From: Thermomonospora echinospora
GTDB lineage: Bacteria > Actinomycetota > Actinomycetes > Streptosporangiales > Streptosporangiaceae
Length of the DNA: 64,000 nt
Reading direction: 5' to 3'
Assembly: GCF_900108175.1 (NCBI RefSeq)
Contig: NZ_FNVO01000015.1
Span: 62,001 to 126,000, forward strand
How positions within the stretch are numbered: position 1 is the stretch's first letter; every line of letters starts with the position of its first letter. Made by a program: the position numbers and the translations under genes. Positions 49,541-59,277 of this stretch are shown piece after piece. A model generated the notes under the pieces. It was not told the origin of the DNA, did no database searches, and was given only the letters and a program-made list of their open reading frames with translations.

Positions 49541-49679
49541 CCCCGCGGCGCCGACAGTTCCCGGCGCGGGGCCGCTCGCCCGGCGGCGCGGCGGCGCGCC
49601 GGGCTCGCGCGGGATTGAGGGGGTTTCGTCCGGGAATCCTCATCCGACCAGGCCTGTCCGCAGTGAGGAGGGTGCACCC

Positions 49680-49988
49680 ATGTCGAAGATCCTCGAAAGG
49701 CGACGCGCCCGCCGCACCGCGCTGCTGAACAACGACGGTGAACGCCATCCGCTGCAGAACACCCTCACCCTGACCGCCTTCGTGCTCGGGATGTGCGCGC
49801 TGGTGCTGGGGGGCATTCCGCCCACCCACCTCTTCGGTGCGGTGGCAGGGGTGATCGGGCTGCCGATCGCGCTGTACGCGCAGCTCGTCTCGGCCACGAC
49901 GGGCGAGCGCTTCTTCAACGTCATCGCGATGATCGGCTCGTTCGTCGGCGCCGCCTTCGCCCTGCGGCACGGTGGCTTCTCCCTTTGA
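49680..49988 (+). CDS. Small membrane protein
   Basis: 102 aa from ATG 49680, preceded by GAGGAGG, a strong ribosome site. [20 protein letters not shown] is basic, then three hydrophobic helices: [39 protein letters not shown] and [19 protein letters not shown]. Conserved hypothetical in actinomycetes near rpsF, no assigned role. Confidence 0.7.
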   Translation: MSKILERRRARRTALLNNDGERHPLQNTLTLTAFVLGMCALVLGGIPPTHLFGAVAGVIGLPIALYAQLVSATTGERFFNVIAMIGSFVGAAFALRHGGFSL

Positions 49989-50082
49989 GCCGTCCGCGCC
50001 GCCGCGCCGGGCCGGGCGGGCGCACGGCGGCGGTACGGCGGTGCTCGCGGCCGGAGACCCCGCCGGTGTCACCGGGGACGGA

Positions 50083-50088
50083 TAGTCT
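50083..50088 (+). promoter_or_regulatory. -10 box of endonuclease IV-like gene
   Basis: TAGTCT, 7 nt before ATG 50096, within GATAGTCTCGGGGTCATG. Leaderless arrangement, closely similar to the MATE gene promoter. Confidence 0.45.
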
Positions 50089-50095
50089 CGGGGTC

Positions 50096-50866
50096 ATGCG
50101 CATCGGAGCCCACGTCGACCAGCACGACCCCCTGGCGGGCGCCCGCGCCGTCGAGGCGGACGTCGTCCAGTTCTTCCTCGGCGACCCGCAGGGCTGGAAG
50201 AAGCCGGTGGTGCCCGAGGCGGTCGCCGACCTCGACGGCTCCGGTGTGGACGTCTACGTCCACGCCCCGTACGTGGTCAACGTGGCCACCTCCAACAACC
50301 GGATCCGGATCCCGAGCCGCAAGATCCTCACCCAGCAGCTGGAGGCCGCCGCCGGGATCGGCGCCAAGGCGCTGATCGTGCACGGCGGCCACGTGCTGTC
50401 CGGCGACGACCCGGAGACCGGCTTCGACAACTGGCGCAAGGTCTTCGAGCGCCTGGAGTGCCCGATCCCGATCTACATCGAGAACACCGCGGGCGGCGGC
50501 AACGCGATGGCCCGCAGGTTCGACCGGATCGCCCGGCTGTGGGAGGTGCTCTCCCAGGTCACCGACGTGGACTCCCGGCTCGGCTTCTGCCTGGACACCT
50601 GCCACGCGCACGCGGCCGGCGAGGAGCTGGTCGACGCGGTGGACCGGATCAAGGCGATCACCGGCCGGATCGACCTGGTGCACTGCAACAACAGCCGGGA
50701 CGCGTTCGGCTCGGGCGCCGACCGGCACGCCAACCTGGAGAGCGGCACGATCGACACCGAGCTGATCCTGTCGGTGGTCCGCGCGGCCGGCGCCCCGGTG
50801 GTGGTGGAGACCCCGCGAAACGGCCAGGCCGCCGACATCGCCCTGCTGCGCACCAGGCTCGGCTGA
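50096..50866 (+). CDS. nfo: Endonuclease IV (AP endonuclease family 2)
   Basis: 256 aa from ATG 50096. TIM barrel with metal ligands in [39 protein letters not shown] (Glu), [17 protein letters not shown] (Asp, His), [19 protein letters not shown] and VVVETPRNG. Cuts abasic sites in base excision repair using three zinc ions. Slightly shorter than E. coli Nfo but with all ligands. Single gene, leaderless promoter. Confidence 0.9.
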   Translation: MRIGAHVDQHDPLAGARAVEADVVQFFLGDPQGWKKPVVPEAVADLDGSGVDVYVHAPYVVNVATSNNRIRIPSRKILTQQLEAAAGIGAKALIVHGGHVLSGDDPETGFDNWRKVFERLECPIPIYIENTAGGGNAMARRFDRIARLWEVLSQVTDVDSRLGFCLDTCHAHAAGEELVDAVDRIKAITGRIDLVHCNNSRDAFGSGADRHANLESGTIDTELILSVVRAAGAPVVVETPRNGQAADIALLRTRLG

Positions 50867-50883
50867 GCCGACCCCGCCGACCC

Positions 50884-50969
50884 GGGGAACGTTCCCCGTA
50901 GGTGCGGCAAGCGGGGCGGCAAGCGCTGACCGACTTCCCCAGCACCGCGTTACGGGAACGCTTCCCGTA
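50884..50969. repeat. Two related palindromes upstream of a membrane protein gene
   Basis: GGGGAACGTTCCCC (50884-50897) and TACGGGAACGCTTCCCGTA (50951-50969), both followed by a CGTAGG-like sequence. Could be hairpins after nfo or paired operators. Confidence 0.45.
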
Positions 50970-51098
50970 GGGGGCCCGATCCGCCGGTCGTGTCGACGGC
51001 GGGCGGCTCGGAGGCCGCCGATCCCGTAGGTGGGGTTTTACGCGGAGTTGATCGCGGATACAGTCTGGGCATCATCCTCCCGCCCCGAGGTGAACGCC

Positions 51099-51404
51099 AT
51101 GAGCATCGCGTCTCCCGAGATCGCCGCCCCCCAGCCGCCCCGGCTCCCGCTCGGCGTCCAGGCCGACGGCACCCTGACCCGCAAGGCGGTGCCGATCGCC
51201 TTCGTCATGGGGACGCTGGCCGTCTTCGCCGTCCTGCCGCTCGGAGTCCTGGCCATCATCCTGAACGACAGGGGCCTGGAACGGGTGCGGACCTCACCGC
51301 AGACCGCACGGCGGATGATCAACTGGTCCTGGGGGATCCTCGCGGTGGTCGACGTGCTGGAGATCATCGCCCTGACCGGTTTCCTGGTCGACCGCCTGGC
51401 ATAG
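51099..51404 (+). CDS. Small membrane protein, DUF4190-like
   Basis: 101 aa from ATG 51099 with GAGGTG 7 nt upstream. An earlier ATG at 51030 is less likely. LPLGVQADGTLTRKAVPIAF, then helices VMGTLAVFAVLPLGVLAIIL and SWGILAVVDVLEIIALTGFL flanking a basic loop ERVRTSPQTARRM. Topology similar to DUF4190 proteins. Function unknown. Convergent with the mannosyltransferase gene 9 bp away. Confidence 0.65.
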   Translation: MSIASPEIAAPQPPRLPLGVQADGTLTRKAVPIAFVMGTLAVFAVLPLGVLAIILNDRGLERVRTSPQTARRMINWSWGILAVVDVLEIIALTGFLVDRLA

Positions 51405-51413
51405 GCGCGGCGG

Positions 51414-52610
51414 TCAGCCCGCCCAGGAGCCCGAGGTGAAGGTGAGCAGCAGCAGCACCGCGAACGGTGTGGAGACCGCGACGGCCGCCGCGTACAGCCC
51501 GGGACGGCGCATGCCGAACCGCGCGACGGCGATCCACAACGGCCACCACAGCAGCATGGCCCGACCCACCGACAGGTAGTACGACGACAGCAGCAGCGCG
51601 GCGAGCTGGAGCCCCACGTAGACCAGCTCCGGCCAGCGCCGCTTGACCAGCAGGTAGACGGTCAGCAGCACCCCGACCAGCGCGGCGAACATCTCGATCC
51701 GGAACGCCAGGGTGAACTCGTAGTCGCTCTGGAAGGCGGCCTGCCAGGTGGTCTTGAACGACTCCCACGGCCACACCAGGTGCCGGTCCCAGCCCGCCTC
51801 CTGCGCGTGCTGCCAGGCGAGCCAGTCGCCGGTGCGGGTCCACTGGTACCAGGAGTAGGCCAGCAGCGGCGTGAACGGCAGGGCCAGCCACGCCGCGGGT
51901 CGCCAGCCCACCTCGCGCCGGCCGTGCTCGCCCACCAGGAACTCCACGATCAGCGCCAGGGCGAAGAACAGCCCGGTGATCCGCACTCCGGCCGCCGGCA
52001 CGGCCAGCAGCGCCGCGGCCGTCCACCGTCCGCGCCGGGCCAGCAGCCAGGCGGGCAGCGCCAGCGCCAGGAACACCGCCTCGGAGTACCCGGCGAACAG
52101 GAACACCGCCGGCGGTCCCGCCAGCAGGGCGACCACCGCACGGCCGCCGGTGCCCTCGGGGCCCTCCCGCTCGCCGATCCGGGCCAGCGCGACCATCGTG
52201 ACCGCCCCGGCGACCAGCGAGATCGCCAGCCCGATCAGCCGGTAGTCCGACAGCAGCAGCCCGCCGATCCGGATGTCGGGGACCACCGTCCCGACGGCGC
52301 GCAGCAGCATCGGGTAGCCGGGGAAGAAGGCGGGCCAGCCGGGATCGGGCTGCCCCGGGACTCCGTCGTAGCCGTAGGTGGCGAGGTTGACGAACCGGAC
52401 GGCGTCCCACTGCGCCCACCGTTCCAGGTAGGGCCGCCCGTCGAAGACGGTGGGCAGCACCCGGGGGACGACCGCGACGAAGAACATCACGCCCAGCCAC
52501 GCACCCGCCCACAGGGACAATGCCAGGCGGTCGACCGGCCGGACACGCGTCAGCAGCGCGGCGCCCCGGCCCTGGGCCGTCTCGGCGTCCTTGTCCTGGA
52601 GCAATGTCAC
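51414..52610 (-). CDS. PIG-V/GT-C-type membrane mannosyltransferase
   Basis: 398 aa from GTG 52610, preceded by TAAGGA. Frame open to 52682. About nine membrane helices. The lumenal loop after helix 1 has ERWAQWDAVRFVNLATYGYD and WPAFFPGYPMLL, the WD and FFPxYP motifs of PIG-V-like glycosyltransferases, which use polyprenyl-phosphate sugar donors outside the membrane. In mycobacteria the corresponding Rv0051 lies between ponA1 and rpsF, the same setting as here. Confidence 0.85.
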   Translation of the reverse strand: MTLLQDKDAETAQGRGAALLTRVRPVDRLALSLWAGAWLGVMFFVAVVPRVLPTVFDGRPYLERWAQWDAVRFVNLATYGYDGVPGQPDPGWPAFFPGYPMLLRAVGTVVPDIRIGGLLLSDYRLIGLAISLVAGAVTMVALARIGEREGPEGTGGRAVVALLAGPPAVFLFAGYSEAVFLALALPAWLLARRGRWTAAALLAVPAAGVRITGLFFALALIVEFLVGEHGRREVGWRPAAWLALPFTPLLAYSWYQWTRTGDWLAWQHAQEAGWDRHLVWPWESFKTTWQAAFQSDYEFTLAFRIEMFAALVGVLLTVYLLVKRRWPELVYVGLQLAALLLSSYYLSVGRAMLLWWPLWIAVARFGMRRPGLYAAAVAVSTPFAVLLLLTFTSGSWAG

Positions 52611-52717
52611 GGCATCCTTACTACCAGCGTCACCGAGGCCCTCCGTACCAGTCCGCCGAAACGGCTGTGGCGGGCCCGCCACCGGACGGACCCGCCACAG
52701 CCGTTGTCATGTCACGC

Positions 52718-55423
52718 TCACTCCGGGGGCCTGGCGAACTGCTCCTGGCCCGGACCTTCGTTGTCCCTGCCGCCGCCGCTGGGAGTCGGCGTCGGGGTGC
52801 TCCCGCCCTGGCAGAGCGGGTTGTCCGGGAACCGCCGGCAGAAACCCGGGGGCGGGTCCTGGTTGTCGTCCGGCGGCAGGTTCGGGTCGCAGTTGCGGGG
52901 CGGGAAGCCCGGGCGGCAGGGCCGGTTGTTGCGCGGCTCCTCCTCCTGCTTGCAGGGGCGCTCCGGGGTGCTCTGCTGGTTCGGACGGCAGGGCGGGGTC
53001 TCGGTGACCGACGGCGTCGGCTTGGGGACGAACCGCTGCGCCGTGCCGACGTAGGCGGGCGGCGGGAAGGCCTTGACCGCCAGGCCCCTGGTCGCCTGCG
53101 TCATGTAGGACCTCCACAGCGTGGCCGGGACGGTGCCACCCTGGACCACCTGGCCGTCGAGGACCAGCGACTTCTTCTCGTCGTTGTAGACCGCCACCGC
53201 GGTCGACAACTGCGGGACGTACCCGACGAACCAGGTGGCGACGTTGTTGTCGGTGGTACCGGTCTTGCCGGCCGCCTGCCGGTCGGGCAGCCGCGCGGCG
53301 GTGGCGGTACCGCCCAGGACGACCTGCTGCATCGCGTAGGTCGCGTCGGCGGTGATCCCCTCGGACTGCTCGCCGTAGACCTTCGTCCGCTTCTTCCACA
53401 CCAGCTTCTTGTGCAGGGTCTTGTGGTCCTTCTGGTAGACCTTGTCGACCACGTGCGGCTGGTAGTAGGTCCCGCCGTTGGCGAACGTCGCGTAGCCGGC
53501 GGCCTGCTCGATCGGGCGGATGCTGTTGATGCCCAGCGACAGACCGTAGGCGTTGCGGTGGGGTTCCAGCAGGTCGCTGGCGATTCCGGCGCTCTCGGCG
53601 GTCTCGGCCACGGTCGGCAGGCCGACCTTCATGCCGAGCTGGACGAACGCGGTGTTGGTCGACTCCTTCATCGCCGTGACCAGATCGACGGCCTGCCCGT
53701 TGTGGCTGTTGGGAATCGGGATGGTGGCTCCCGGGGTCCCGGCGGGGACCGGGTTGCCCTGGGCGTTGAACGCCATCCCCGACCGGCCCTCGACGAGGCT
53801 CTTGAGGCTCCAGCCCTTCTGCAGCGCGGCCGCGAGCACGTACGGCTTCATCGCCGAGCCGGCCTGCGAGGAGCCCTGCCACACGTTGTCGAACTCGTGC
53901 TTGAGGAAGTCCGGGCCGCCGTAGATGGCGACCACCCGGCCGCTGTCGGGTTCGACGGAGGCGATGCCCACCTGGACGTGCTTGCCCTTGCGCTTGGGGT
54001 CCAGCGAGGAGATCGTCTTCTCGGCCGCCTCCTTGGCCGCCTTCATCTTGGCCCTGTTGAAGGTCGTGACGACGTGCAGGCCGTTCCGGATGATCTCTTC
54101 CTCGGTGATGCCCTGGTCGCGGCCCAGCTCCTTGATGGCCCGCTTGATCATGTAGCCCCGGTCGCCGGCGAAGGTCTCGTTGGAGTTGAGCGGCCGGGTG
54201 TAGGGCAGCTTGGCCTGGTACTTGTCGTAGTCGGCCTTGGTCAGCCGGCCGGTCTTGACCATGCCGTCCAGCACGTACCGGTAGCGCTCCAGGGTCTGGT
54301 CCTTGTAGTCCTCGCTGCGCGGGTCGAAGTTGCCGGGCTGCTGGATGATCGCAGCCAGCAGCGCGCCCTGGTCGGGCCGCAGCTTGTCCACCGTGACGCC
54401 GAAGAAGGTCCGGGAGGCGGCCTGGATGCCGTACGCCTGCCGGCCGAAGTAGATCGTGTTGAGGTAGTCCTCGAGGATCTGGTTCTTGCTCTTCTGATTG
54501 CTGAGCTTGACCGAGATGAACAGCTCCTTGAACTTGCGGCTCATGGTCTGCTCGTTGGTCAGGTAGTAGTTCTTGGCCAGCTGCTGGGTGATCGTCGAGC
54601 CGCCCTGCGTCTCGCCTCCGGTGAGGTTGACCCACACGGCACGGCTGATGCCCTTGACGGAGACGCCGGGGTCGTTGCGGAAGCTGCGGTTCTCGGCCGC
54701 GATCACGGCATCCTCGACGTGATCGGGAATCTTGTCGATCGTGACGAGCTCACGGTTGATGCCCATCCGGCCGATCTCGGTCTTGCCGTCGTCGTAGTAG
54801 AAGATCGCCGCGGTCTTGGTGGCGTCCTCGTTGCCCGCCTTCGGCACCGGCGTCATCGCGTACGCCACGCCGACCAGCGTGCACAGGCTGAGGAAGCCCA
54901 GGCCGAGGATGCCCACCATGATCTTCCAGGACGGGACGTAGCGCCGCCAGCCGGTCTTCTTCGGCTTGTCGCCCTTGCCGCCCCTGCCGCGCCGCCCGCC
55001 GGGGCCGTCCGATCCTCCGGAGCCGCCGGGTCCCCCGGGCCTGCCAGGGCCACCGGGTCGTCCGGGGCCTCCAGGGCCGCCCGGCCCTCCGGGACGACCG
55101 GAGCGGGGGCCGCCCGGCCCGCCCAGCCCACCCGGTCCACCCGGTCCACCTGGACCTCCTGGACGGGGCGGGCGAGGGGGACCGCCGGGGCCCATCGGGT
55201 TACCGGTGGGGACATGGGGCCTGCCACCGGGTGCACCGTGGCGACCGGGGCCGCCCGGGCGACCGGGAGCACCACCGTGTCCGGGGGCTGCGGCTCGCCC
55301 AGGCCTGGCCGAGCCACCTGGCGCGCCACCGGGCATACCGGCCCGGCGGCCGGCGGACGGGGTGCCGGGCACGCCCGGTCTGCCCGGTCCGCGTTGCGGT
55401 CCGTTCTGGCTTGGGTAACTCAC
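52718..55423 (-). CDS. ponA1: Class A penicillin-binding protein (PonA1-like) with Cys-rich tail
   Basis: 901 aa. Cytoplasmic N-terminus of ~155 residues is collagen-like (GGPGGPGG repeats, Arg-rich), then one membrane helix ([20 protein letters not shown]), GT51 domain with IAAENRSF and [14 protein letters not shown], and a transpeptidase with SAMK (after GSSQAG), STN (KESTNTAFV) and KTGTTDNN. C-terminus is Pro-rich with six cysteines (CRPN, PCKQ, PCRP, NCDP, FCRR, LCQGG) in ~65 residues, probably disulfide-linked outside the cell. Main bifunctional murein synthase. In an operon-like order with the mannosyltransferase, 107 nt apart. Confidence 0.93.
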   Translation of the reverse strand: MSYPSQNGPQRGPGRPGVPGTPSAGRRAGMPGGAPGGSARPGRAAAPGHGGAPGRPGGPGRHGAPGGRPHVPTGNPMGPGGPPRPPRPGGPGGPGGPGGLGGPGGPRSGRPGGPGGPGGPGRPGGPGRPGGPGGSGGSDGPGGRRGRGGKGDKPKKTGWRRYVPSWKIMVGILGLGFLSLCTLVGVAYAMTPVPKAGNEDATKTAAIFYYDDGKTEIGRMGINRELVTIDKIPDHVEDAVIAAENRSFRNDPGVSVKGISRAVWVNLTGGETQGGSTITQQLAKNYYLTNEQTMSRKFKELFISVKLSNQKSKNQILEDYLNTIYFGRQAYGIQAASRTFFGVTVDKLRPDQGALLAAIIQQPGNFDPRSEDYKDQTLERYRYVLDGMVKTGRLTKADYDKYQAKLPYTRPLNSNETFAGDRGYMIKRAIKELGRDQGITEEEIIRNGLHVVTTFNRAKMKAAKEAAEKTISSLDPKRKGKHVQVGIASVEPDSGRVVAIYGGPDFLKHEFDNVWQGSSQAGSAMKPYVLAAALQKGWSLKSLVEGRSGMAFNAQGNPVPAGTPGATIPIPNSHNGQAVDLVTAMKESTNTAFVQLGMKVGLPTVAETAESAGIASDLLEPHRNAYGLSLGINSIRPIEQAAGYATFANGGTYYQPHVVDKVYQKDHKTLHKKLVWKKRTKVYGEQSEGITADATYAMQQVVLGGTATAARLPDRQAAGKTGTTDNNVATWFVGYVPQLSTAVAVYNDEKKSLVLDGQVVQGGTVPATLWRSYMTQATRGLAVKAFPPPAYVGTAQRFVPKPTPSVTETPPCRPNQQSTPERPCKQEEEPRNNRPCRPGFPPRNCDPNLPPDDNQDPPPGFCRRFPDNPLCQGGSTPTPTPSGGGRDNEGPGQEQFARPPE

Positions 55424-55599
55424 GCGACCTCGTTCGGCTACTGGGATACGGCGTTGGTGCGTCGTCCGACAGTACTGCGCAGGCGAATGAGGGGGCGACC
55501 GCCGTGCAGCGTCCGATCCCGCCCACGGCGGTAGGGAGCTGAAGCCGGAAGAACGCGCGACTGATCACCCCGCGGCGTTGCGGGGCAGTCCTGTTCCCG

Positions 55600-56016
55600 T
55601 CAGCTTCCCCGGGAGGCGGGTCCCCGCCGGCTGCGGGGCGGCTCTCCATGGCCGAGGACGTACGACACCGTCAAGTGGTTCCAAGAACAACCTTGACACA
55701 CTTCGACCACAAAGACCCTGAATTCACCGTATTCACAGGCCATCGCGGCGAGCTCCGCGGTCGTCCTGACCCGTCCGGCGTGGGGGCCGAGTTCGTCGCC
55801 GTAGACGTAGGTGACATGGGTGAGCCTCTCCCTGCGGCAGACCGGGCACCTGTGGTCGGTCGGCTCGCCATGGTACTTGGCCGCCCGGAGCAGGTACGGG
55901 TGAGCGTCACAGGCGTCCGCCTTGGCCAGGTGCCCGGCGCGCAGCCGCCGCAGGGCCGCCCGTTTGGCGAGCCCATAGTCGACCACCAGCCGTGGTCGCG
56001 GTCCGGCCTGCGTCAT
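55600..56016 (-). CDS. DUF5318 zinc-ribbon-like protein
   Basis: 138 aa. RPRLVVDYGLAKRAALRRLR, CDAHPYLLRAAKYHGEP, CPVCRRERLTHVTYVYGDEL and EVCQGCSWNHLTVSYVLG. Two CxxC pairs suggest zinc binding. Orthologous to Rv0049, which likewise lies between ponA1 and the padR-ino1 pair. Cytoplasmic, function unknown. Upstream of ponA1 on the same strand by 176 nt. Confidence 0.85.
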   Translation of the reverse strand: MTQAGPRPRLVVDYGLAKRAALRRLRAGHLAKADACDAHPYLLRAAKYHGEPTDHRCPVCRRERLTHVTYVYGDELGPHAGRVRTTAELAAMACEYGEFRVFVVEVCQGCSWNHLTVSYVLGHGEPPRSRRGPASRGS

Positions 56017-56163
56017 CCGCGCCCCCTGACGGGTTCACCGGTCGTGCCGGCGGTGCGCGACGGGCACCGCCATGGCGGCAGCGTACGTCCGGCGCATGAC
56101 GGTTGGAAGATCGCGAAGTTGATGCCCGGTTGCCAGGATGCGTAACCGGTACGTATCGTGGCG

Positions 56164-56195
56164 ATGTATCGAGCCGATACATTAGAGCGATACAT
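56164..56195. promoter_or_regulatory. PadR-type operator with repeated half-sites
   Basis: ATGTATCG-AGC-CGATACAT (56164-56182) is a perfect 8-bp inverted repeat, and a third copy CGATACAT occurs at 56188-56195. AT-rich, ~55 bp before the padR start. The ATGTnnn...ACAT shape is that of known PadR sites. Confidence 0.65.
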
Positions 56196-56248
56196 CTGAG
56201 CGAGACGGTCTAAACCGCCGAGCAAGGATCGTAGATGCGGAGGGCTTC

Positions 56249-56881
56249 ATGGCGGGCAGAAAGGGCTCGGGTGTGCTGGAACTCGCCGTGCTCGGCCTGC
56301 TGCACGAGGCCCCGATGCACGGGTACGAGCTGCGCAAGCGGCTCAACACCCTGCTCGGCATGTTCCGCGCGTTCTCCTACGGGTCCCTGTATCCGTGCCT
56401 CAAGCAGCTCCTGGCGCAGGGGCTGCTCGTCGAGGACCGGCCGGAGGGCCCCGACGTCGCGCTGACCCTGCAGAGCCGGCGGTCGAAGATCGTCTACAAG
56501 CTCACCGCCGAGGGTAAGGAGCGGCTCCAGCAGCTCCTTACCGAGGCGGGCCCGGCGGCGTGGGAGGACGAGGGCTTCGGCGTCCGCTTCGCCTTCTTCC
56601 GGCACACCGACGCCGACGTACGCCTGCGCATCCTCGAAGGCCGGCGCAGCCGGCTGGAGGAGCGGCTGGAGAGCGTGCGCGCCGCCCTGGCGCGGACCCG
56701 GGAACGGGTCGACAGCTACACCCTCGAGCTGCACAGCCACGGGCTCGAGTCCGTCGAACGCGAGGTCCGCTGGCTCAACGAGCTGATCGGCCGGGAACGC
56801 GCCGAGCAGGAGAGCCGGCGGGCCGCGCGGGAGAAGTCGTCAGGCAAGTCCGCAGACAACACCACGGACGGCGACCGCTAG
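56249..56881 (+). CDS. PadR-family transcriptional regulator
   Basis: 210 aa. Winged helix of PadR type: [40 protein letters not shown] and [18 protein letters not shown]. The C-terminal half is a long coiled-coil dimerisation segment ([40 protein letters not shown]). Orthologous to Rv0047c. Likely represses its own operon with ino1 through the palindrome at 56164. An alternative GTG or ATG start within the first codons is possible. Confidence 0.9.
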   Translation: MAGRKGSGVLELAVLGLLHEAPMHGYELRKRLNTLLGMFRAFSYGSLYPCLKQLLAQGLLVEDRPEGPDVALTLQSRRSKIVYKLTAEGKERLQQLLTEAGPAAWEDEGFGVRFAFFRHTDADVRLRILEGRRSRLEERLESVRAALARTRERVDSYTLELHSHGLESVEREVRWLNELIGRERAEQESRRAAREKSSGKSADNTTDGDR

Positions 56882-56928
56882 AGCATGCCGGTCGGACGTC
56901 CCAGCTGATCATGAGAAGGAGCATTCGG

Positions 56929-58008
56929 ATGGGTTCGGTGCGCGTGGCCATCGTCGGCGTGGGCAACTGCGCCGCTTCGCTCGTCCAGGGCGTCGAGTAC
57001 TACAAGGACGCGGACCCGGACACGCGGGTGCCTGGCCTGATGCACGTCCAGTTCGGCGACTACCACGTCGGTGACGTCGAGTTCGTCGCCGCCTTCGACG
57101 TCGACGCCAAGAAGGTGGGGATGGACCTCGCGGAGGCCATCACCGCCAGTGAGAACAACACCATCAAGATCTGCGACGTCCCGCCGACCGGCGTGACCGT
57201 GCAGCGCGGCCACACCTTCGACGGCCTGGGCGAGTACTACCGCCAGATGGTCGAGGAGTCCGACGCCGAGCCGGTCGACGTGGTGCGGGCGCTCCGGGAC
57301 GCCGAGGTCGACGTGCTGGTGTCGTACCTGCCGGTGGGCTCGGAGGAGGCCGACCGCTTCTACGCCCAGTGCGCGATCGACGCCGGGGTGGCGTTCGTCA
57401 ACGCGCTGCCGGTGTTCATCGCCTCCGACCCCGAGTGGGCCCGCAAGTTCACCGAGGCGGGCGTGCCGATCGTCGGCGACGACATCAAGTCGCAGGTCGG
57501 AGCCACCATCACGCACCGGGTGATGGCCAAGCTGTTCGAGGACCGCGGGGTCGAGCTGCTGCGCACGTACCAGCTCAACTTCGGCGGCAACATGGACTTC
57601 ATGAACATGCTGGAGCGCAGCCGGCTCCAGTCCAAGAAGATCTCCAAGACCCAGTCGGTCACCTCGCAGATCCCGCACGAGATGGCCAAGGCCGACGTGC
57701 ACATCGGCCCGTCGGACCACGTGCCGTGGCTGGACGACCGCAAGTGGGCCTACGTCCGCCTGGAGGGCAAGTCCTTCGGCGACACCCCGCTCAACCTGGA
57801 GTACAAGCTGGAGGTCTGGGACTCCCCCAACTCCGCCGGCGTCATCATCGACGCGGTGCGCGCCGCCAAGATCGCCAAGGACCGCGGCATCGGCGGCCCG
57901 ATCCTGTCGGCCAGCTCCTACTTCATGAAGTCGCCGCCGGAGCAGTACAGCGACGACCAGGCCCACGAGGCCGTCGAGGCCTTCATCCGCGGCGACGTCG
58001 AGCGCTGA
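56929..58008 (+). CDS. ino1: myo-inositol-1-phosphate synthase
   Basis: 359 aa from ATG 56929 (AAGGAG, 7-nt spacer). NAD-binding [75 protein letters not shown] and [19 protein letters not shown] are all signatures of the actinobacterial short form. Converts glucose-6-phosphate to inositol-1-phosphate, first step to phosphatidylinositol and mycothiol. Follows padR by 47 nt, as in mycobacteria. Confidence 0.97.
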   Translation: MGSVRVAIVGVGNCAASLVQGVEYYKDADPDTRVPGLMHVQFGDYHVGDVEFVAAFDVDAKKVGMDLAEAITASENNTIKICDVPPTGVTVQRGHTFDGLGEYYRQMVEESDAEPVDVVRALRDAEVDVLVSYLPVGSEEADRFYAQCAIDAGVAFVNALPVFIASDPEWARKFTEAGVPIVGDDIKSQVGATITHRVMAKLFEDRGVELLRTYQLNFGGNMDFMNMLERSRLQSKKISKTQSVTSQIPHEMAKADVHIGPSDHVPWLDDRKWAYVRLEGKSFGDTPLNLEYKLEVWDSPNSAGVIIDAVRAAKIAKDRGIGGPILSASSYFMKSPPEQYSDDQAHEAVEAFIRGDVER

Positions 58009-58047
58009 TCCGGTTGGGCGGGACGCCCGTCCCGCACGACCTCAGGA

Positions 58048-58075
58048 CGCCCGGCCGGATCCTTCCGGCCGGGCG
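58048..58075 (+). terminator. Terminator after ino1
   Basis: 12-bp arms CGCCCGGCCGGA/TCCGGCCGGGCG with a TCCT loop. Followed by CCTTCCGTT. Confidence 0.8.
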
Positions 58076-58260
58076 CCTTCCGTTCGCCGGGCCTCCACCG
58101 CGGCGGGGCGGGCGGCGCGGAGCCCCCGGCGGAACGGGATCGCCCGGCCCGCCCTGCGAGAGGCCGGGGGCTACCTTCTGAGCAGGCGGGTCGGGCGATC
58201 GTCGTGGAGCGGATCCGTCCTACGGTCCGGGCGTGCGGCGGCCACTCCGGCCTGAGCGGA

Positions 58261-58629
58261 TCAGGAGTACTGGATGAGGCCGTACTCGGTCCAGGCTCCC
58301 GAGGGGCACCTGGCGGTGGAGATGCTGCCGGCTCCGGGGGTCGCCCACTCGCCGTACTCGTTGTAGTAGACCCGCCTGGGCAGAGCCGGCGAGTTGAAGA
58401 TCAGCTTCGTGCACCTGGCGTAGGCGCGGTACAGGCCGTCGCCCTCCGTGCACGTCGCCTGGTACCCGGTCCACTGGTTCGTCAGGGTGCAGCCGGACGG
58501 CGCCGCGTGCGCCGGCGCCGCGACCGCCGCCAGCCCACCGGCCGCGATGGCCCCGCCCACCAGCATGGTCGCCGCCCTGCGTGCCCACCGGCCCCGGGTC
58601 GGCACGTCCTGTGTCCGCTCGCTGTCCAT
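58261..58629 (-). CDS. Secreted four-cysteine protein, copy A
   Basis: 122 aa from ATG 58629 (AAGGAG, 8 nt). Twin-Arg-like basic segment and signal peptide WARRAATMLVGGAIAAGGL with cleavage near AHAAPSG. Mature part ~80 aa: GCTLTNQWTGYQATCTEGDG, YRAYARCTKLIFNSPALPRR, VYYNEYGEWATPGAG, TARCPSGAWTEYG. Four Cys, likely two disulfides. Paralogous to the next gene, with GC-TCTEGDGLYRA and signal peptide nearly identical. Function unknown, possibly a peptide inhibitor or toxin-like secreted factor. Confidence 0.75.
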   Translation of the reverse strand: MDSERTQDVPTRGRWARRAATMLVGGAIAAGGLAAVAAPAHAAPSGCTLTNQWTGYQATCTEGDGLYRAYARCTKLIFNSPALPRRVYYNEYGEWATPGAGSISTARCPSGAWTEYGLIQYS

Positions 58630-58899
58630 GCGTTTCACTCCTTTTCGCTACGCCGTCGCTCCCACGGAGCCGGCCCGCCCACCGGGCCTCGGCATTTCAC
58701 GGCAGTACGTTCGCAGTCGGCCCGTCCCGGGAGCCTGTTGCCGAGGTCCTGTTCCCCGCCCGCTCCCATGAGCGGTGTCCCGTATGGTCCCGTCCGCCCT
58801 CCCGGGACAGGACAGGCCGCCCCGGCCGGGCGCTCTCCCTTCGCCCGGGTCCCGCTCCGCACGACTCCGATCGCTCGGAGTCGCCTCGGAACGAACCGA

Positions 58900-59259
58900 T
58901 CAGGCGTACTCGATGCCGATGGCCTTGGCGCTTCCCGGGAGGCAATCGGCGAGGGAGGCGCTGTCAGGGCCGGGGGCCACCCAGGAGCCGTACCGGGTGT
59001 ACTCACTCCAGACCAGCCTCTGGCCGACCATCCGCATTGACAGGCACGTGGCCCTGGCTCGGTACAGGCCGTCGCCCTCCGTGCACGTCGCTTTGGCCCC
59101 CGGGTACTGGTACTGGACGGTGCATCCGGTCGGCGCCGCGTGCGCAGGGACCGCGAGCGCCGCGAGCCCACCGGCCGCGATGGCCCCGCCCACGAGTACG
59201 GTCGCCGCTCGGCGTGCCCAACGACCCCGGGCCGGCATGTCCTGCTGTTCGGCGTTCAC
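58900..59259 (-). CDS. Secreted four-cysteine protein, copy B
   Basis: 119 aa from GTG 59259 (AAGGA, 9 nt). Open frame extends to 59277. Signal WARRAATVLVGGAIAAGGLA and cleavage near AHAAPTG. Mature: GCTVQYQYPGAKATCTEGDG, LYRARATCLSMRMVGQRLVW, SEYTRYGSWVAPGPDS, LADCLPGSAKAIGIEYA. Cys positions coincide with copy A. It lies upstream of copy A on the same strand and both have a similar ~200-bp upstream segment, so the pair arose by tandem duplication. Confidence 0.75.
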   Translation of the reverse strand: MNAEQQDMPARGRWARRAATVLVGGAIAAGGLAALAVPAHAAPTGCTVQYQYPGAKATCTEGDGLYRARATCLSMRMVGQRLVWSEYTRYGSWVAPGPDSASLADCLPGSAKAIGIEYA

Positions 59260-59277
59260 GTGCTGCGTTCCTTCCAC

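Noticed and set aside
54960-55420. GGP-repeat DNA within ponA1 as an intergenic microsatellite
   Set aside because: It is coding: the minus-strand frame continues from the Gly/Pro-rich head into the membrane helix and GT51 domain without interruption.
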